Below, one piece after another: positions 1 through 6,115 of a stretch of DNA of 12,685 nucleotides (positions are counted from its first letter, which is position 1; every line of letters starts with the position of its first letter). Below the pieces are notes generated by a model. That model saw only the letters and a list, made by a program, of their open reading frames with translations. It was not told the origin of the DNA and searched no databases. Both the position numbers and the translations under genes were made by a program. Source of the DNA: JAQVYB01 sp964490935 (GTDB taxonomy: Bacteria > Verrucomicrobiota > Kiritimatiellia > RZYC01); assembly GCA_964490935.1 (NCBI GenBank), contig CAZBEO010000093.1, positions 1-12,685 on the forward strand. The letters run 5' to 3'.

Positions 1-12
1 CAGATCACTCAT
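1..12 (-). CDS. Start of a fourth CBASS-operon gene, cut by the window edge (Cap3 JAB peptidase expected)
   Basis: An ATG at 12-10 opens a frame reading M-S-D-L before the window ends. It overlaps the end of the Cap2-like gene, whose TGA is at 7-5, in a different frame, so the two would be translationally coupled like the other pairs in this operon. Only four codons are visible, so the sequence itself shows no function. In type II CBASS operons the gene accompanying CD-NTase and Cap2 is commonly cap3, a JAB/MPN-fold isopeptidase that removes the conjugates Cap2 makes. The identity is therefore inference from context alone. Confidence 0.4.
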
Positions 13-1843
13 ACGCGGGCACCTCGATGGCTCGGCGAATGGAGACGGAACCATCTTCATCTTCATTCTGTTCATACACGTGGAGTACGGATTCAGATGG
101 CGACGAATCGAAACCCTTCGCGATGGCTTTGACAGCGATGCTGGCCCAAAGCCACATGTCGTCGCACCGCGCTGGGAACACAGGGTGATAGCAGCCGATC
201 CCCTCACGCGGGAAAGTCTCGCCTTTGAACTCATCCTGCTCCGCTTCGATCCATTCCGACATCTCCGAGATATATTCATCGACAGGGAATGTTTCATCCT
301 TGGCGTGGAAGCAGAACATCCGTTTGGCGCGGAAACCGATGGATATAGAGAAGAAATGGACATCGTGTGGAAACGAGATGCCCGCCAAGACGTGCAGCAA
401 CTCATCGTTGGCTGTGCAATCGATAATGAGGTCGTGTTCCAAGAGGCGTCGGGAAACTTCCTCGTTCGTGAAGGTGACTTTCAAGGGAACGGACACGACC
501 TCGGCATGTGGGTTCAAGGAATTGAGGCGTTGCGCCAGGCGAGCGGCTTTCCCCTCTCCAATATCATCCATCGACAATGTGTGCCGCGTGAGATTCCCAA
601 TCTCCAACCTCTCGCCATCGAAGAGCGTCATCTGGTGAACGCCGCCCCGAATCAGCATTTCTGCAATCGGCGCCCCCAATGCGCCGCATCCGATCATCGC
701 AACACGAGTCGAGCGCAGCCCTTCCTGAAAGCGACCTCTGTTCTGGATTTGGTCAGGATGCCAATTCTCCGTGGGCATATATACCAGTTTCTTGTCGCTT
801 TGAAATCTTGTGCGCAAGTCATTGTCACGGTAACCTTGCTCATTGGCCCGGAATCCATTGGCGTATGCTTTGCCGCTTGAAAGAACCGGCAAAGCCAGTG
901 CGATCCAGTGTGTGATTGCGGGCGGTTCCTGCACGACTTCTGGAATCGAGAAACCAATGAGAACGAAGTGAATCTCTCCGTCGCGCAGATGCTTTGTGAC
1001 CGAACTAAGGATACCCCTGAGCGACTCACCCTGCTCCAAGATGGCTTGCTTGAGTTCCCCCCAAGTCTCGGGAAACCGATAGGGCTTCACTGTTGGCATG
1101 GCCTGCAGTCGCACCCACGCGCCATCCCAAGATTCTCCTCGATGACGCGTTATGTCTTGCCCCCAGGGTATCTGAACAAGTTCCTCATTCTTTGGCCCCA
1201 TCAGCAGTTCAGCAAACCATGTCTTCTCGTTTGTCTTGAGGTTGAAAACCCTCGCGCGTCCGGATGTCACAAGCGTGTTGGTGGACCAAGGCGAAGCCGC
1301 AATGGTTCCTTCGGAGATTCGGAATATCTTCGAGGACTCACATGATGGAGGCGTGTGCGGGAGTTCAAATGGTTCACCCGGAAGAACCAATTCGCCCTTG
1401 CTTGCGCAACGAATCCACTCGATAGATCGTTGGCAGTGCCATAGAAGCCGATCCTCTGCGGTATACGGCTCCACGTCGTATCCATGACGCCCGATAACCT
1501 TCGCTTGTGTGTTGGCGCAGATATTTCCAGCCCGCCACGGCAAGTCGGAATCGCCCTCAGCGTTATAGCTCTGATGCGGGTAGGTGCCTGTGATTCCGTT
1601 TATCTTTGCGGGATAGATGTCTATACGTCCGAGCGGGTAAACTTCGTCGACGGTCAGGTACCAGTCCGTGGTCCCTAGCGGATTATCTGCATCGAGTTCC
1701 GGCAAGGACACTTGAAAGCGGATGGTCCACTTCTTCACTTTTTCATTCCACCTGAACGTCTCCACAAGCGTGAAGCCCTCAACCGTCTCCAACGACAGTT
1801 GAGCCCTGCTCAAAGGTTCTGGGGTTTCACGCAACCAGTCCAT
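5..1843 (-). CDS. cap2: Cap2-like fused E2-E1 ubiquitin-transfer-type protein of type II CBASS
   Basis: 612 residues. Residues 1-150 look like an E2-type conjugating domain with a W-R-A-G-N-I-C signature that places the likely catalytic cysteine at C109. Residues about 160-365 form a linker/adenylation-associated region. Residues 375-600 are a ThiF/E1 domain: nucleotide-binding loop GCGALG at 385-390, acidic residue D409 in LFDGE, the E-x-x-N-L-x-R-H stretch at 414-421, D476, and a G-C-Y-H-P segment giving candidate catalytic cysteine C551. E2 before E1 in one chain is the Cap2 architecture. In characterised type II CBASS, Cap2 adenylates the C-terminus of the CD-NTase and transfers it to target proteins, priming the CD-NTase. 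Its ATG shares one base with the CD-NTase stop (TGATG), with GGAGG 11 bases upstream. The order CD-NTase then Cap2 fits. Cytosolic; no signal peptide or membrane segment seen. Confidence 0.94.
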   Translation of the reverse strand: MDWLRETPEPLSRAQLSLETVEGFTLVETFRWNEKVKKWTIRFQVSLPELDADNPLGTTDWYLTVDEVYPLGRIDIYPAKINGITGTYPHQSYNAEGDSDLPWRAGNICANTQAKVIGRHGYDVEPYTAEDRLLWHCQRSIEWIRCASKGELVLPGEPFELPHTPPSCESSKIFRISEGTIAASPWSTNTLVTSGRARVFNLKTNEKTWFAELLMGPKNEELVQIPWGQDITRHRGESWDGAWVRLQAMPTVKPYRFPETWGELKQAILEQGESLRGILSSVTKHLRDGEIHFVLIGFSIPEVVQEPPAITHWIALALPVLSSGKAYANGFRANEQGYRDNDLRTRFQSDKKLVYMPTENWHPDQIQNRGRFQEGLRSTRVAMIGCGALGAPIAEMLIRGGVHQMTLFDGERLEIGNLTRHTLSMDDIGEGKAARLAQRLNSLNPHAEVVSVPLKVTFTNEEVSRRLLEHDLIIDCTANDELLHVLAGISFPHDVHFFSISIGFRAKRMFCFHAKDETFPVDEYISEMSEWIEAEQDEFKGETFPREGIGCYHPVFPARCDDMWLWASIAVKAIAKGFDSSPSESVLHVYEQNEDEDGSVSIRRAIEVPAYE

Positions 1844-2946
1844 CAGGCGAAACGACCTCCAGGAACAATGCTGGCCTCTTTCCGAGGGGTATAACCGCCA
1901 TTTTTCGCGTTTTCAGGGCTCTGAGGGAACTTGTTCCCGAACAAGAGACGCCACTTCTCGGCGCTCTCGCATACGTTCGATTCGTCATATGCGTCCCGAG
2001 ATTGATCGGCAGCGATACATATTCGCCGATGAAACTCCTGGAAGTCCTTAACTGAAAGCCGACCAAGCACATTGTGCTCCGGCACACCATGATCTGGGAC
2101 AAAGGGCACTTGGCCAGCGTCGGCATATGCTTGGTAGCGACTCGCAATATCCTCCAATGCCAGGACCACTCCTTCGGCAATCGAGGTGATGCCGTCAGGA
2201 CAGGACACCCACAAGAGATGCTCAAGAGGATAACCCTTTGGATAGTCGATGTCAGATTGCTGATCAACCTTCCACCACTTGACCGCCTTCACGACATTGA
2301 CGTAGTGCCGGTTCGTGCCGCGGCTCTTTGCCCATGTCGCGGCGATCTGGGCCAGAGGATGCGTCTTATCCCACTCGTTAGCCTCACGGTCGGGGATGTC
2401 CAATGGTTCAAGTTTCCAGGCGGCTGCACGCTCTGTAATCGACGAATCGAATAGGCTTTCCGCAAACCACGAATCGGCGGGTTCCCATCTGGTCTCACCA
2501 ATGATGTCTGACTCGTTTAGTCCGGCAAGTTGACGCCAATTTTCCGTTTGCGCTTCCGACGGGGCGGCTGTGATGACAAGGTCCAGTTCGACATAGCTGA
2601 GACTAATTCCGAAAGCCCGCCCCTTGGCCTTCCATTTCCCTTTGTAGTGCTTCTCAAGAAAGGGGACAAAGAGATTCATGGCCTGTGGTGGCGTATACTT
2701 CGCTTTATCGAGATTCGTGACGGCGATGACATCGACATCAGACTTCGTATCGACTGTTGGCCGAACGGCAGTGGCGCGTCGATAGCTGCCCTGCAGGAAG
2801 GTATCGACAACGATATCTTTGAGCGACTCGTCATTATGAAGCCGCTCCCGAAGCGTCTCGTGGCCCGTCTTACATTCATCCCGCTGGTTCTGGGTTGGGC
2901 GGATGTCCTTCAGGTACTGGTCGAAATACGATGGCAATGCTGGCAT
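1843..2946 (-). CDS. cdnD: CD-NTase (cGAS/DncV-like cyclic oligonucleotide synthase) of CBASS, probably clade D
   Basis: 367 residues. It joins nucleotides into a cyclic second messenger when phage infection is sensed. The nucleotidyltransferase core is clear: GS at 53-54 inside a Q-G-S-Y-R-R-A-T motif, metal-binding D70 and D72 in S-D-V-D-V, and the third acidic residue D122 in V-E-L-D-L. A helical C-terminal domain follows to about 330. The start is set by a strong Shine-Dalgarno (AGGAGGTG) ending a few bases before the ATG at 2946. The same frame continues open 53 codons further upstream, but only inside the end of the effector gene. The chain ends P-G-G-R-F-A, a flexible tail with a small last residue, suited to Cap2-dependent conjugation. 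The gap to the effector stop is 4 bp. The clade D call rests on overall motif context and the SAVED partner, not on a tree; the product nucleotide cannot be read from the sequence. Confidence 0.95.
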   Translation of the reverse strand: MPALPSYFDQYLKDIRPTQNQRDECKTGHETLRERLHNDESLKDIVVDTFLQGSYRRATAVRPTVDTKSDVDVIAVTNLDKAKYTPPQAMNLFVPFLEKHYKGKWKAKGRAFGISLSYVELDLVITAAPSEAQTENWRQLAGLNESDIIGETRWEPADSWFAESLFDSSITERAAAWKLEPLDIPDREANEWDKTHPLAQIAATWAKSRGTNRHYVNVVKAVKWWKVDQQSDIDYPKGYPLEHLLWVSCPDGITSIAEGVVLALEDIASRYQAYADAGQVPFVPDHGVPEHNVLGRLSVKDFQEFHRRICIAADQSRDAYDESNVCESAEKWRLLFGNKFPQSPENAKNGGYTPRKEASIVPGGRFA

Positions 2947-2950
2947 GAAT

Positions 2951-4483
2951 TCACCTCCTACTGTCGTTCGTGATTGATGGGCTATAGGCTCCAATTCTCC
3001 CGGAGCCAAAATCGAATTCGTACAATGTCCAGAGGGGAAAAGGTTGCATTTTCCGTCCAAGGCAAAACGTGAAGCCGTTCGGCGCCGCAGAGAATATGTG
3101 GACACGATTCTCCGCCCCCATACCCGATCCCTTGGACCGCAAGTAGTGAATCAGATGGCTGGCCAGTTCTTCTGCATGCGCCCCGTCGCGAACTGATGAC
3201 GAAGAGGACCCGCCAGCAGGAAGAGCCAGCACTACATGGCCAACAGAAGGCAAGGACGCGGCGACATAGCGTAGAACATCATCCTTGATGTCATGAGTAA
3301 GCCCTATTGCCAAGGCCCACTCCGTTCCGCCGTGGTGACACGCTTCCTCGACGAATTCCCATGAACCGGAACTCGCCCCTTGCCCATTTGTGAAGTTCCA
3401 GAGGCTGATGCCTCCTCCGGAATGCTGGACGACTTCGACGTTGAGCCCCATCTTTTCCGGCAGGAAGTGTCCAGCCAAGAACGCGATGCTGGAATGTGTG
3501 TCGAGATGGAGATGGTAGGAACCGCCGCGTGCAATATGCTGCTGCATGAAACTGCCTAGAGAATCTGGAATCCCGGTATTCCAGTCACCGGGATTGATGA
3601 TTCCCCGCCCTTCGAAGTGATGCGACAGACAAATCATGGACTGAGTCTGGTTCTGCAGATCTTCAGCCCACCGGAGAAAACTCCTGATTCCCAACGAAGT
3701 CGTATTTGCTGGTCTTGTTGGAGTTCTGACAAGAAGTCCCTCTTGACCACATAGTGCAAGCAATGATGTGGCCGTCAGCTCATTCATGCTATTCGCGAGC
3801 ATTTTCCGCGTCAGTTCATCATAGGGGTGGATCAGGCAGTCTTCTTTGACTGGCTTGAGACCTTTGGCTTCGAGGCGCCAGTTCAGGCTCCGCGCAAGAT
3901 CGTCAAGCGTTGGACCTTGCATTATGAGAACGTTGGAGAGAAGAAGTCGCAATTCATCGTCACTACGGAGACCAAGATGGTCTCTCCATAGTGTTCGAAG
4001 TTGCCCCGACTTAGATCTGCCTCCACCGGTTGATAGAGCATCCCACCTGATACTTCCATCACTCAGAGAATGCACGGTTGCAAGGTGATCATCCGGGTGA
4101 ATGGACCAAGGAGTGTAAATCGTAAGGCGATGATTTATTCGATTGGAGCAACAGTGGTCATGGGCATTCTTCATCCGATGGAGCAGAGAAACGGCCGTTG
4201 CCCCGATGAACGCAGGATCACAAAAGGATTCCCCAGTCAGCGCCCCGTTTGATGTGACATGAAATTTCACCTGAAAGAAGTCGGCATTGAGGGGCTTGCC
4301 TCGTTTATCTGTATAGCCGGAGCGATAGTAGACGGCAACATCATCGAATGATCTGAGCGCATCGTCCTCATGAACGACTCGTTCAACATTGGAGAAGTCA
4401 TCGAGGAGAGCACAAGCCTGCAACCAGAACCATCGGGCTTGGTAATCATCTCCTTGTTGTCGTGCTACGATTTGTTTGGCCAT
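2951..4483 (-). CDS. cap4: CBASS effector: N-terminal DUF4297-like nuclease domain plus C-terminal SAVED sensor (Cap4-like)
   Basis: 510 residues. Residues 1-120 resemble the DUF4297/PD-(D/E)XK-type domain of Cap4: an early Y-Q in G-D-D-Y-Q-A-R (11-17), F-D-D-V-A-V with D47/D48, and F-F-Q-V-K with Q71 and K73, the usual D...QxK active-site pattern. The segment 130-310 is helical and less recognisable. Residues about 320-505 are a SAVED domain: L-H-L-D at 325-328, the glycine-rich strand around 356-366, L-A-I-G-L-T-H-D at 391-398, D-G-A-H-A near 433-437, V-H-I-F-S-A-A-P-N at 461-469 and L-Y-E-F-D-F near 487-492. In Cap4 the SAVED domain binds a cyclic oligonucleotide and activates indiscriminate double-stranded DNA cutting. 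It is the first gene of its operon and follows the attC with a 94-bp leader. An AAGGA about 12 bases upstream of the ATG is a moderate ribosome site. Nuclease activity is inferred from motifs only. Confidence 0.92.
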   Translation of the reverse strand: MAKQIVARQQGDDYQARWFWLQACALLDDFSNVERVVHEDDALRSFDDVAVYYRSGYTDKRGKPLNADFFQVKFHVTSNGALTGESFCDPAFIGATAVSLLHRMKNAHDHCCSNRINHRLTIYTPWSIHPDDHLATVHSLSDGSIRWDALSTGGGRSKSGQLRTLWRDHLGLRSDDELRLLLSNVLIMQGPTLDDLARSLNWRLEAKGLKPVKEDCLIHPYDELTRKMLANSMNELTATSLLALCGQEGLLVRTPTRPANTTSLGIRSFLRWAEDLQNQTQSMICLSHHFEGRGIINPGDWNTGIPDSLGSFMQQHIARGGSYHLHLDTHSSIAFLAGHFLPEKMGLNVEVVQHSGGGISLWNFTNGQGASSGSWEFVEEACHHGGTEWALAIGLTHDIKDDVLRYVAASLPSVGHVVLALPAGGSSSSSVRDGAHAEELASHLIHYLRSKGSGMGAENRVHIFSAAPNGFTFCLGRKMQPFPLWTLYEFDFGSGRIGAYSPSITNDSRR

Positions 4484-4577
4484 AGAATCAACGGTCCTTT
4501 TGTCGTTCGTGATCTCAGTTAAAATATCGCGTCCTCAAACAACATAATTCTATCCTAATTGTGCCTCACGTGTTGAA

Positions 4578-4658
4578 ACCTAACGTCGTGAATGACCATC
4601 TTTTCAAAGCAAGCGAAGCGCGGCTTTGAAAAGTATGTGTCCATTCATCTGGTTGGGC
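4578..4658 (-). other. attC: attC recombination site (59-base element), 81 bp, between the two cassettes
   Basis: Read on the minus strand, the site opens with R'' box GCCCAAC (4658-4652) and closes with R' box GTTAGGT (4584-4578), both matching the consensus RYYYAAC / GTTRRRY. Between them the arms pair. An 11-bp perfect inner stem (4600-4610 with 4623-4633) surrounds a 12-nt terminal loop. Outside it, CAT, AC and TGAATG blocks pair with three unpaired bases left on the R''-side arm, resembling the extrahelical bases IntI uses to choose the strand. It starts 12 bp after the PLD-gene stop, the normal place for a cassette's attC. R'' is the exact reverse complement of the core at 6075-6081, so both ends belong to one cassette. 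The crossover is expected between G4584 and T4583. The same inner stem could pass for a terminator, but it lacks a T-run. Confidence 0.88.
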
Positions 4659-4670
4659 ATCCTGTCTCGT

Positions 4671-5396
4671 TCAAGGCCACCTGTTTGCCTTCCCCCATTC
4701 CGAATCGAAGGAATTCGATGTCGTCTTGCGGATGCCCGGTGGCGCGAACACCATGAAGCACTGCTTCTTTCCAAATCCGTTGAGACTTGTCCCTGAAATC
4801 AGCATGTTCTTGTCGTCAATGATGTAGCGATCATGAATCACCGATGTTCCCACAACGCGAATCTCCAGCGTCTTCCCTGATGCCTTGAAGGCAGCGATCA
4901 GGCGTCTCAGTTTTCCCGAGTCACGAACGGTGGCAGAGAGAAGGCGCACCGCGACACCGGAGCGGCAACTGTCCAAGTGCTCAATGGTGACCGCGTCAAC
5001 ATAGGGATCGCAGATGCGAATGCTCCCCTTCAGGTCTTGAAGAAAAGTATGGAGAGACAGAGTTGCCTGCACGGCTCTGGATGGGTCGACCAGTGTGATA
5101 TCCTGGCGGGGACTTGCGAGGGAATCCCTGCCTGCGGCAAGAAGCAGAAACTCCCATCTGCGAGAACGTTTTCTGGAACTGACGAGGTTCCTCTCCGTGC
5201 GAAGGTCTCTCTCTATGGTCCGCCAGTGCAGTTGCAGACCCCAAATATCCCTCAACCGATGGGAGATTTCCACCGCAGATAGCCACCCATCACCGGTCTC
5301 AAGATGTGCACACTCAAGAACAGCGAGGATTTGGAGTAGCGGTTCACTGTACGCTCTAGGGTCGGGTGTTGGTGGCACTGAGGTAGAGGGAGTCAT
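4671..5396 (-). CDS. Winged-helix plus single HKD-variant phospholipase-D-like protein, cassette-encoded
   Basis: 241 residues from the ATG at 5396, which shares one base with the upstream stop (TGATG). A TTG one codon earlier is the alternative start. Residues about 18-95 look like a winged-helix DNA-binding fold (helix, E-I-S-H-R-L helix, then a T-I-E-R-D-L recognition-like helix and a W-E-F-L-L-L wing). Residues about 108-235 look like one PLD half: a strand R-I-C-D-P-Y-V-D at 127-134 and an H-x-R-x(4)-D motif (H188, R190, D195) followed by S-G-T-S-L-N-G near 201-207. The lysine of the usual HxK motif is arginine, and only one motif is present, so any catalysis would need a dimer and may be lost. 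It forms a two-gene cassette with the 191-residue protein before it. Possible roles are an autoregulator of the cassette or a nuclease-like effector. I do not recognise a named family. Confidence 0.72.
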   Translation of the reverse strand: MTPSTSVPPTPDPRAYSEPLLQILAVLECAHLETGDGWLSAVEISHRLRDIWGLQLHWRTIERDLRTERNLVSSRKRSRRWEFLLLAAGRDSLASPRQDITLVDPSRAVQATLSLHTFLQDLKGSIRICDPYVDAVTIEHLDSCRSGVAVRLLSATVRDSGKLRRLIAAFKASGKTLEIRVVGTSVIHDRYIIDDKNMLISGTSLNGFGKKQCFMVFAPPGIRKTTSNSFDSEWGKANRWP

Positions 5397-5971
5397 CAAT
5401 CGTCACCGTTAGCGCTCTGTTTCTTGCGCCGTCCTTGGGGCGCAATCTTCGTCTTCTTCACAAGTTCCTTCGGGAAGTTCTTATCAACGGCTTCGATCCC
5501 ATCGCTGGTTATGTAGTATGAATCCTTCTCCCCGCTCTTGGGCGCAATCCACCCCGTCTTGACAGTCCACTTGATGTCGCGCGCAAGGTTCCCGGGGACG
5601 GGCTCCGCCGCATCTTCAAACAATCTCACCATGTCAGCCCTCGAGAAGGTCTTCTTCTGGTCGTGAACCCTGAGGTACTCGGCCATGGCGGTGATCTTGT
5701 CTGGGCTGCGCTTTGGTCCGTGTTGGTTGAGGAACCCCCGGATCGCCACTGGCGGTGGGTGTGGTGTGCTGTGGCTCCGCGTTACCGCTGCCTGAGCGGC
5801 GGCAGACGCAGCACCTCCAGAGTGCGAGTGTGCAACGGGGGTCTGCGGTGCAGCAGTCCGCCCGCTCAAGACGAGCATGATGACCTGCTGGACTATGTCG
5901 GGCGAGACCTCTCGGTCAACCGAGATACCTGGGCCTTCGATCTTGATCTTGAACTGTGATTCTTTCGTCAT
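5396..5971 (-). CDS. Hypothetical cassette protein: short N-terminal domain, Ala/Pro/His linker, winged-helix-like C-terminal domain
   Basis: 191 residues. I do not recognise a named family. Residues 1-38 form a small domain (F-K-I-K-I-E-G-P-G strand, then a V-S-P-D-I-V-Q-Q-V helix). Residues 39-76 are a low-complexity Ala/Ser/His/Pro linker. Residues about 77-165 look like a winged helix: helix around M96-V102, a segment F-S-R-A-D-M near 109-114, P-G-N-L-A-R-D-I-K-W-T-V near 126-137 and a short hairpin Y-Y-I-T-S-D-G-I-E. The last 20 residues are basic. The start is chosen because AAAGGAG lies seven bases before the ATG at 5971; an in-frame upstream codon at 5989 has no such site. It is the first gene of the cassette, with a 109-bp leader from the attI junction that holds operator-like repeats, and is coupled to the PLD-like gene. 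A DNA-binding or adaptor role is inference. Confidence 0.68.
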   Translation of the reverse strand: MTKESQFKIKIEGPGISVDREVSPDIVQQVIMLVLSGRTAAPQTPVAHSHSGGAASAAAQAAVTRSHSTPHPPPVAIRGFLNQHGPKRSPDKITAMAEYLRVHDQKKTFSRADMVRLFEDAAEPVPGNLARDIKWTVKTGWIAPKSGEKDSYYITSDGIEAVDKNFPKELVKKTKIAPQGRRKKQSANGDD

Positions 5972-6006
5972 TACGGTGCTCCTTTCCAATGATTGAGGAG
6001 AAGGAT

Positions 6007-6040
6007 GACAAATGTCCTGACATGCGTCAAGACAAATGTA
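6007..6040. promoter_or_regulatory. Operator-like repeats in the leader of cassette 1
   Basis: GACAAATGTC (6007-6016, a palindrome with an AA centre) recurs as GACAAATGTA at 6031-6040, exactly 24 bp away on the same face of the helix. Between them lies another dyad, TGACATGCGTCA (6018-6029). All three sit 36-70 bp upstream of the start at 5971. This arrangement suits binding of a regulator, possibly one of the two winged-helix proteins the cassette encodes. I could not place a convincing -35/-10 pair; TTGACG (minus strand, 6030-6025) has no matching -10. Confidence 0.45.
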
Positions 6041-6074
6041 CGCCGGTGTGGAGCGGAAGGGTGTTTCGTCTTTT

Positions 6075-6081
6075 GCCCAAC
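6075..6081 (-). other. attI: Candidate attI core site at the integrase-cassette junction
   Basis: Minus-strand GTTGGGC fits the GTTRRRY core. It lies between the 5' end of intI and the first cassette gene, as attI does, and its TTRRRY part matches the reverse complement of the attC R'' box of the adjacent cassette. No paired second arm is seen around it, which fits attI rather than attC. The accessory integrase-binding sites of attI are not recognisable. Confidence 0.7.
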
Positions 6082-6115
6082 ATAATATTCTACATCAAAT
6101 TTATTGACTGTTTAG

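Larger units (their letters stand above)
1..4583 (-). mobile_element. Integron gene cassette 2 carrying the CBASS operon (left end outside the window)
   Basis: The leading edge TTAGGT (4583-4578) lies just past the attC crossover. No second attC is seen in the remaining 4.5 kb; the CBASS genes are spaced by 4 bp or overlap, leaving no room for one. If this is a single cassette, its own attC should lie left of position 1 with an R'' box ACCTAAC on the coding strand. At over 4.5 kb it would be far longer than usual cassettes. The alternative is that the array ended at the attC and the operon was fixed there by another route. Confidence 0.55.
4584..6080 (-). mobile_element. Integron gene cassette 1 (about 1.5 kb, two genes plus attC)
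   Basis: The leading edge is TTGGGC following the attI G at 6081, and the trailing edge is the G at 4584 in the attC R' box. The cassette carries its own 109-bp leader, two coupled genes and one attC. The matching of the leading core and the R'' box supports it as one excisable unit. Confidence 0.8.

Noticed and set aside
80..880. Long plus-strand ORF of 266 codons
   Set aside because: It lies opposite the Cap2-like gene, whose protein has clear E1/E2 motifs; the plus-strand product shows none.
2530..2973. Plus-strand ORF of 147 codons
   Set aside because: Antisense to the CD-NTase catalytic region; no protein-like pattern.
2947..3105. 53-codon upstream extension of the CD-NTase
   Set aside because: It lies inside the end of the effector gene, and a strong ribosome site precedes the ATG at 2946.
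4600..4633. Rho-independent terminator between the PLD-like gene and the effector
   Set aside because: The 11-bp stem has a 12-nt loop and no T-run, and it is the inner stem of a complete attC site.
4671..5396. CapW-type (WYL-domain) CBASS regulator
   Set aside because: An N-terminal winged helix is plausible, but the C-terminal half has a PLD-type H-x-R-x(4)-D motif and no WYL pattern.
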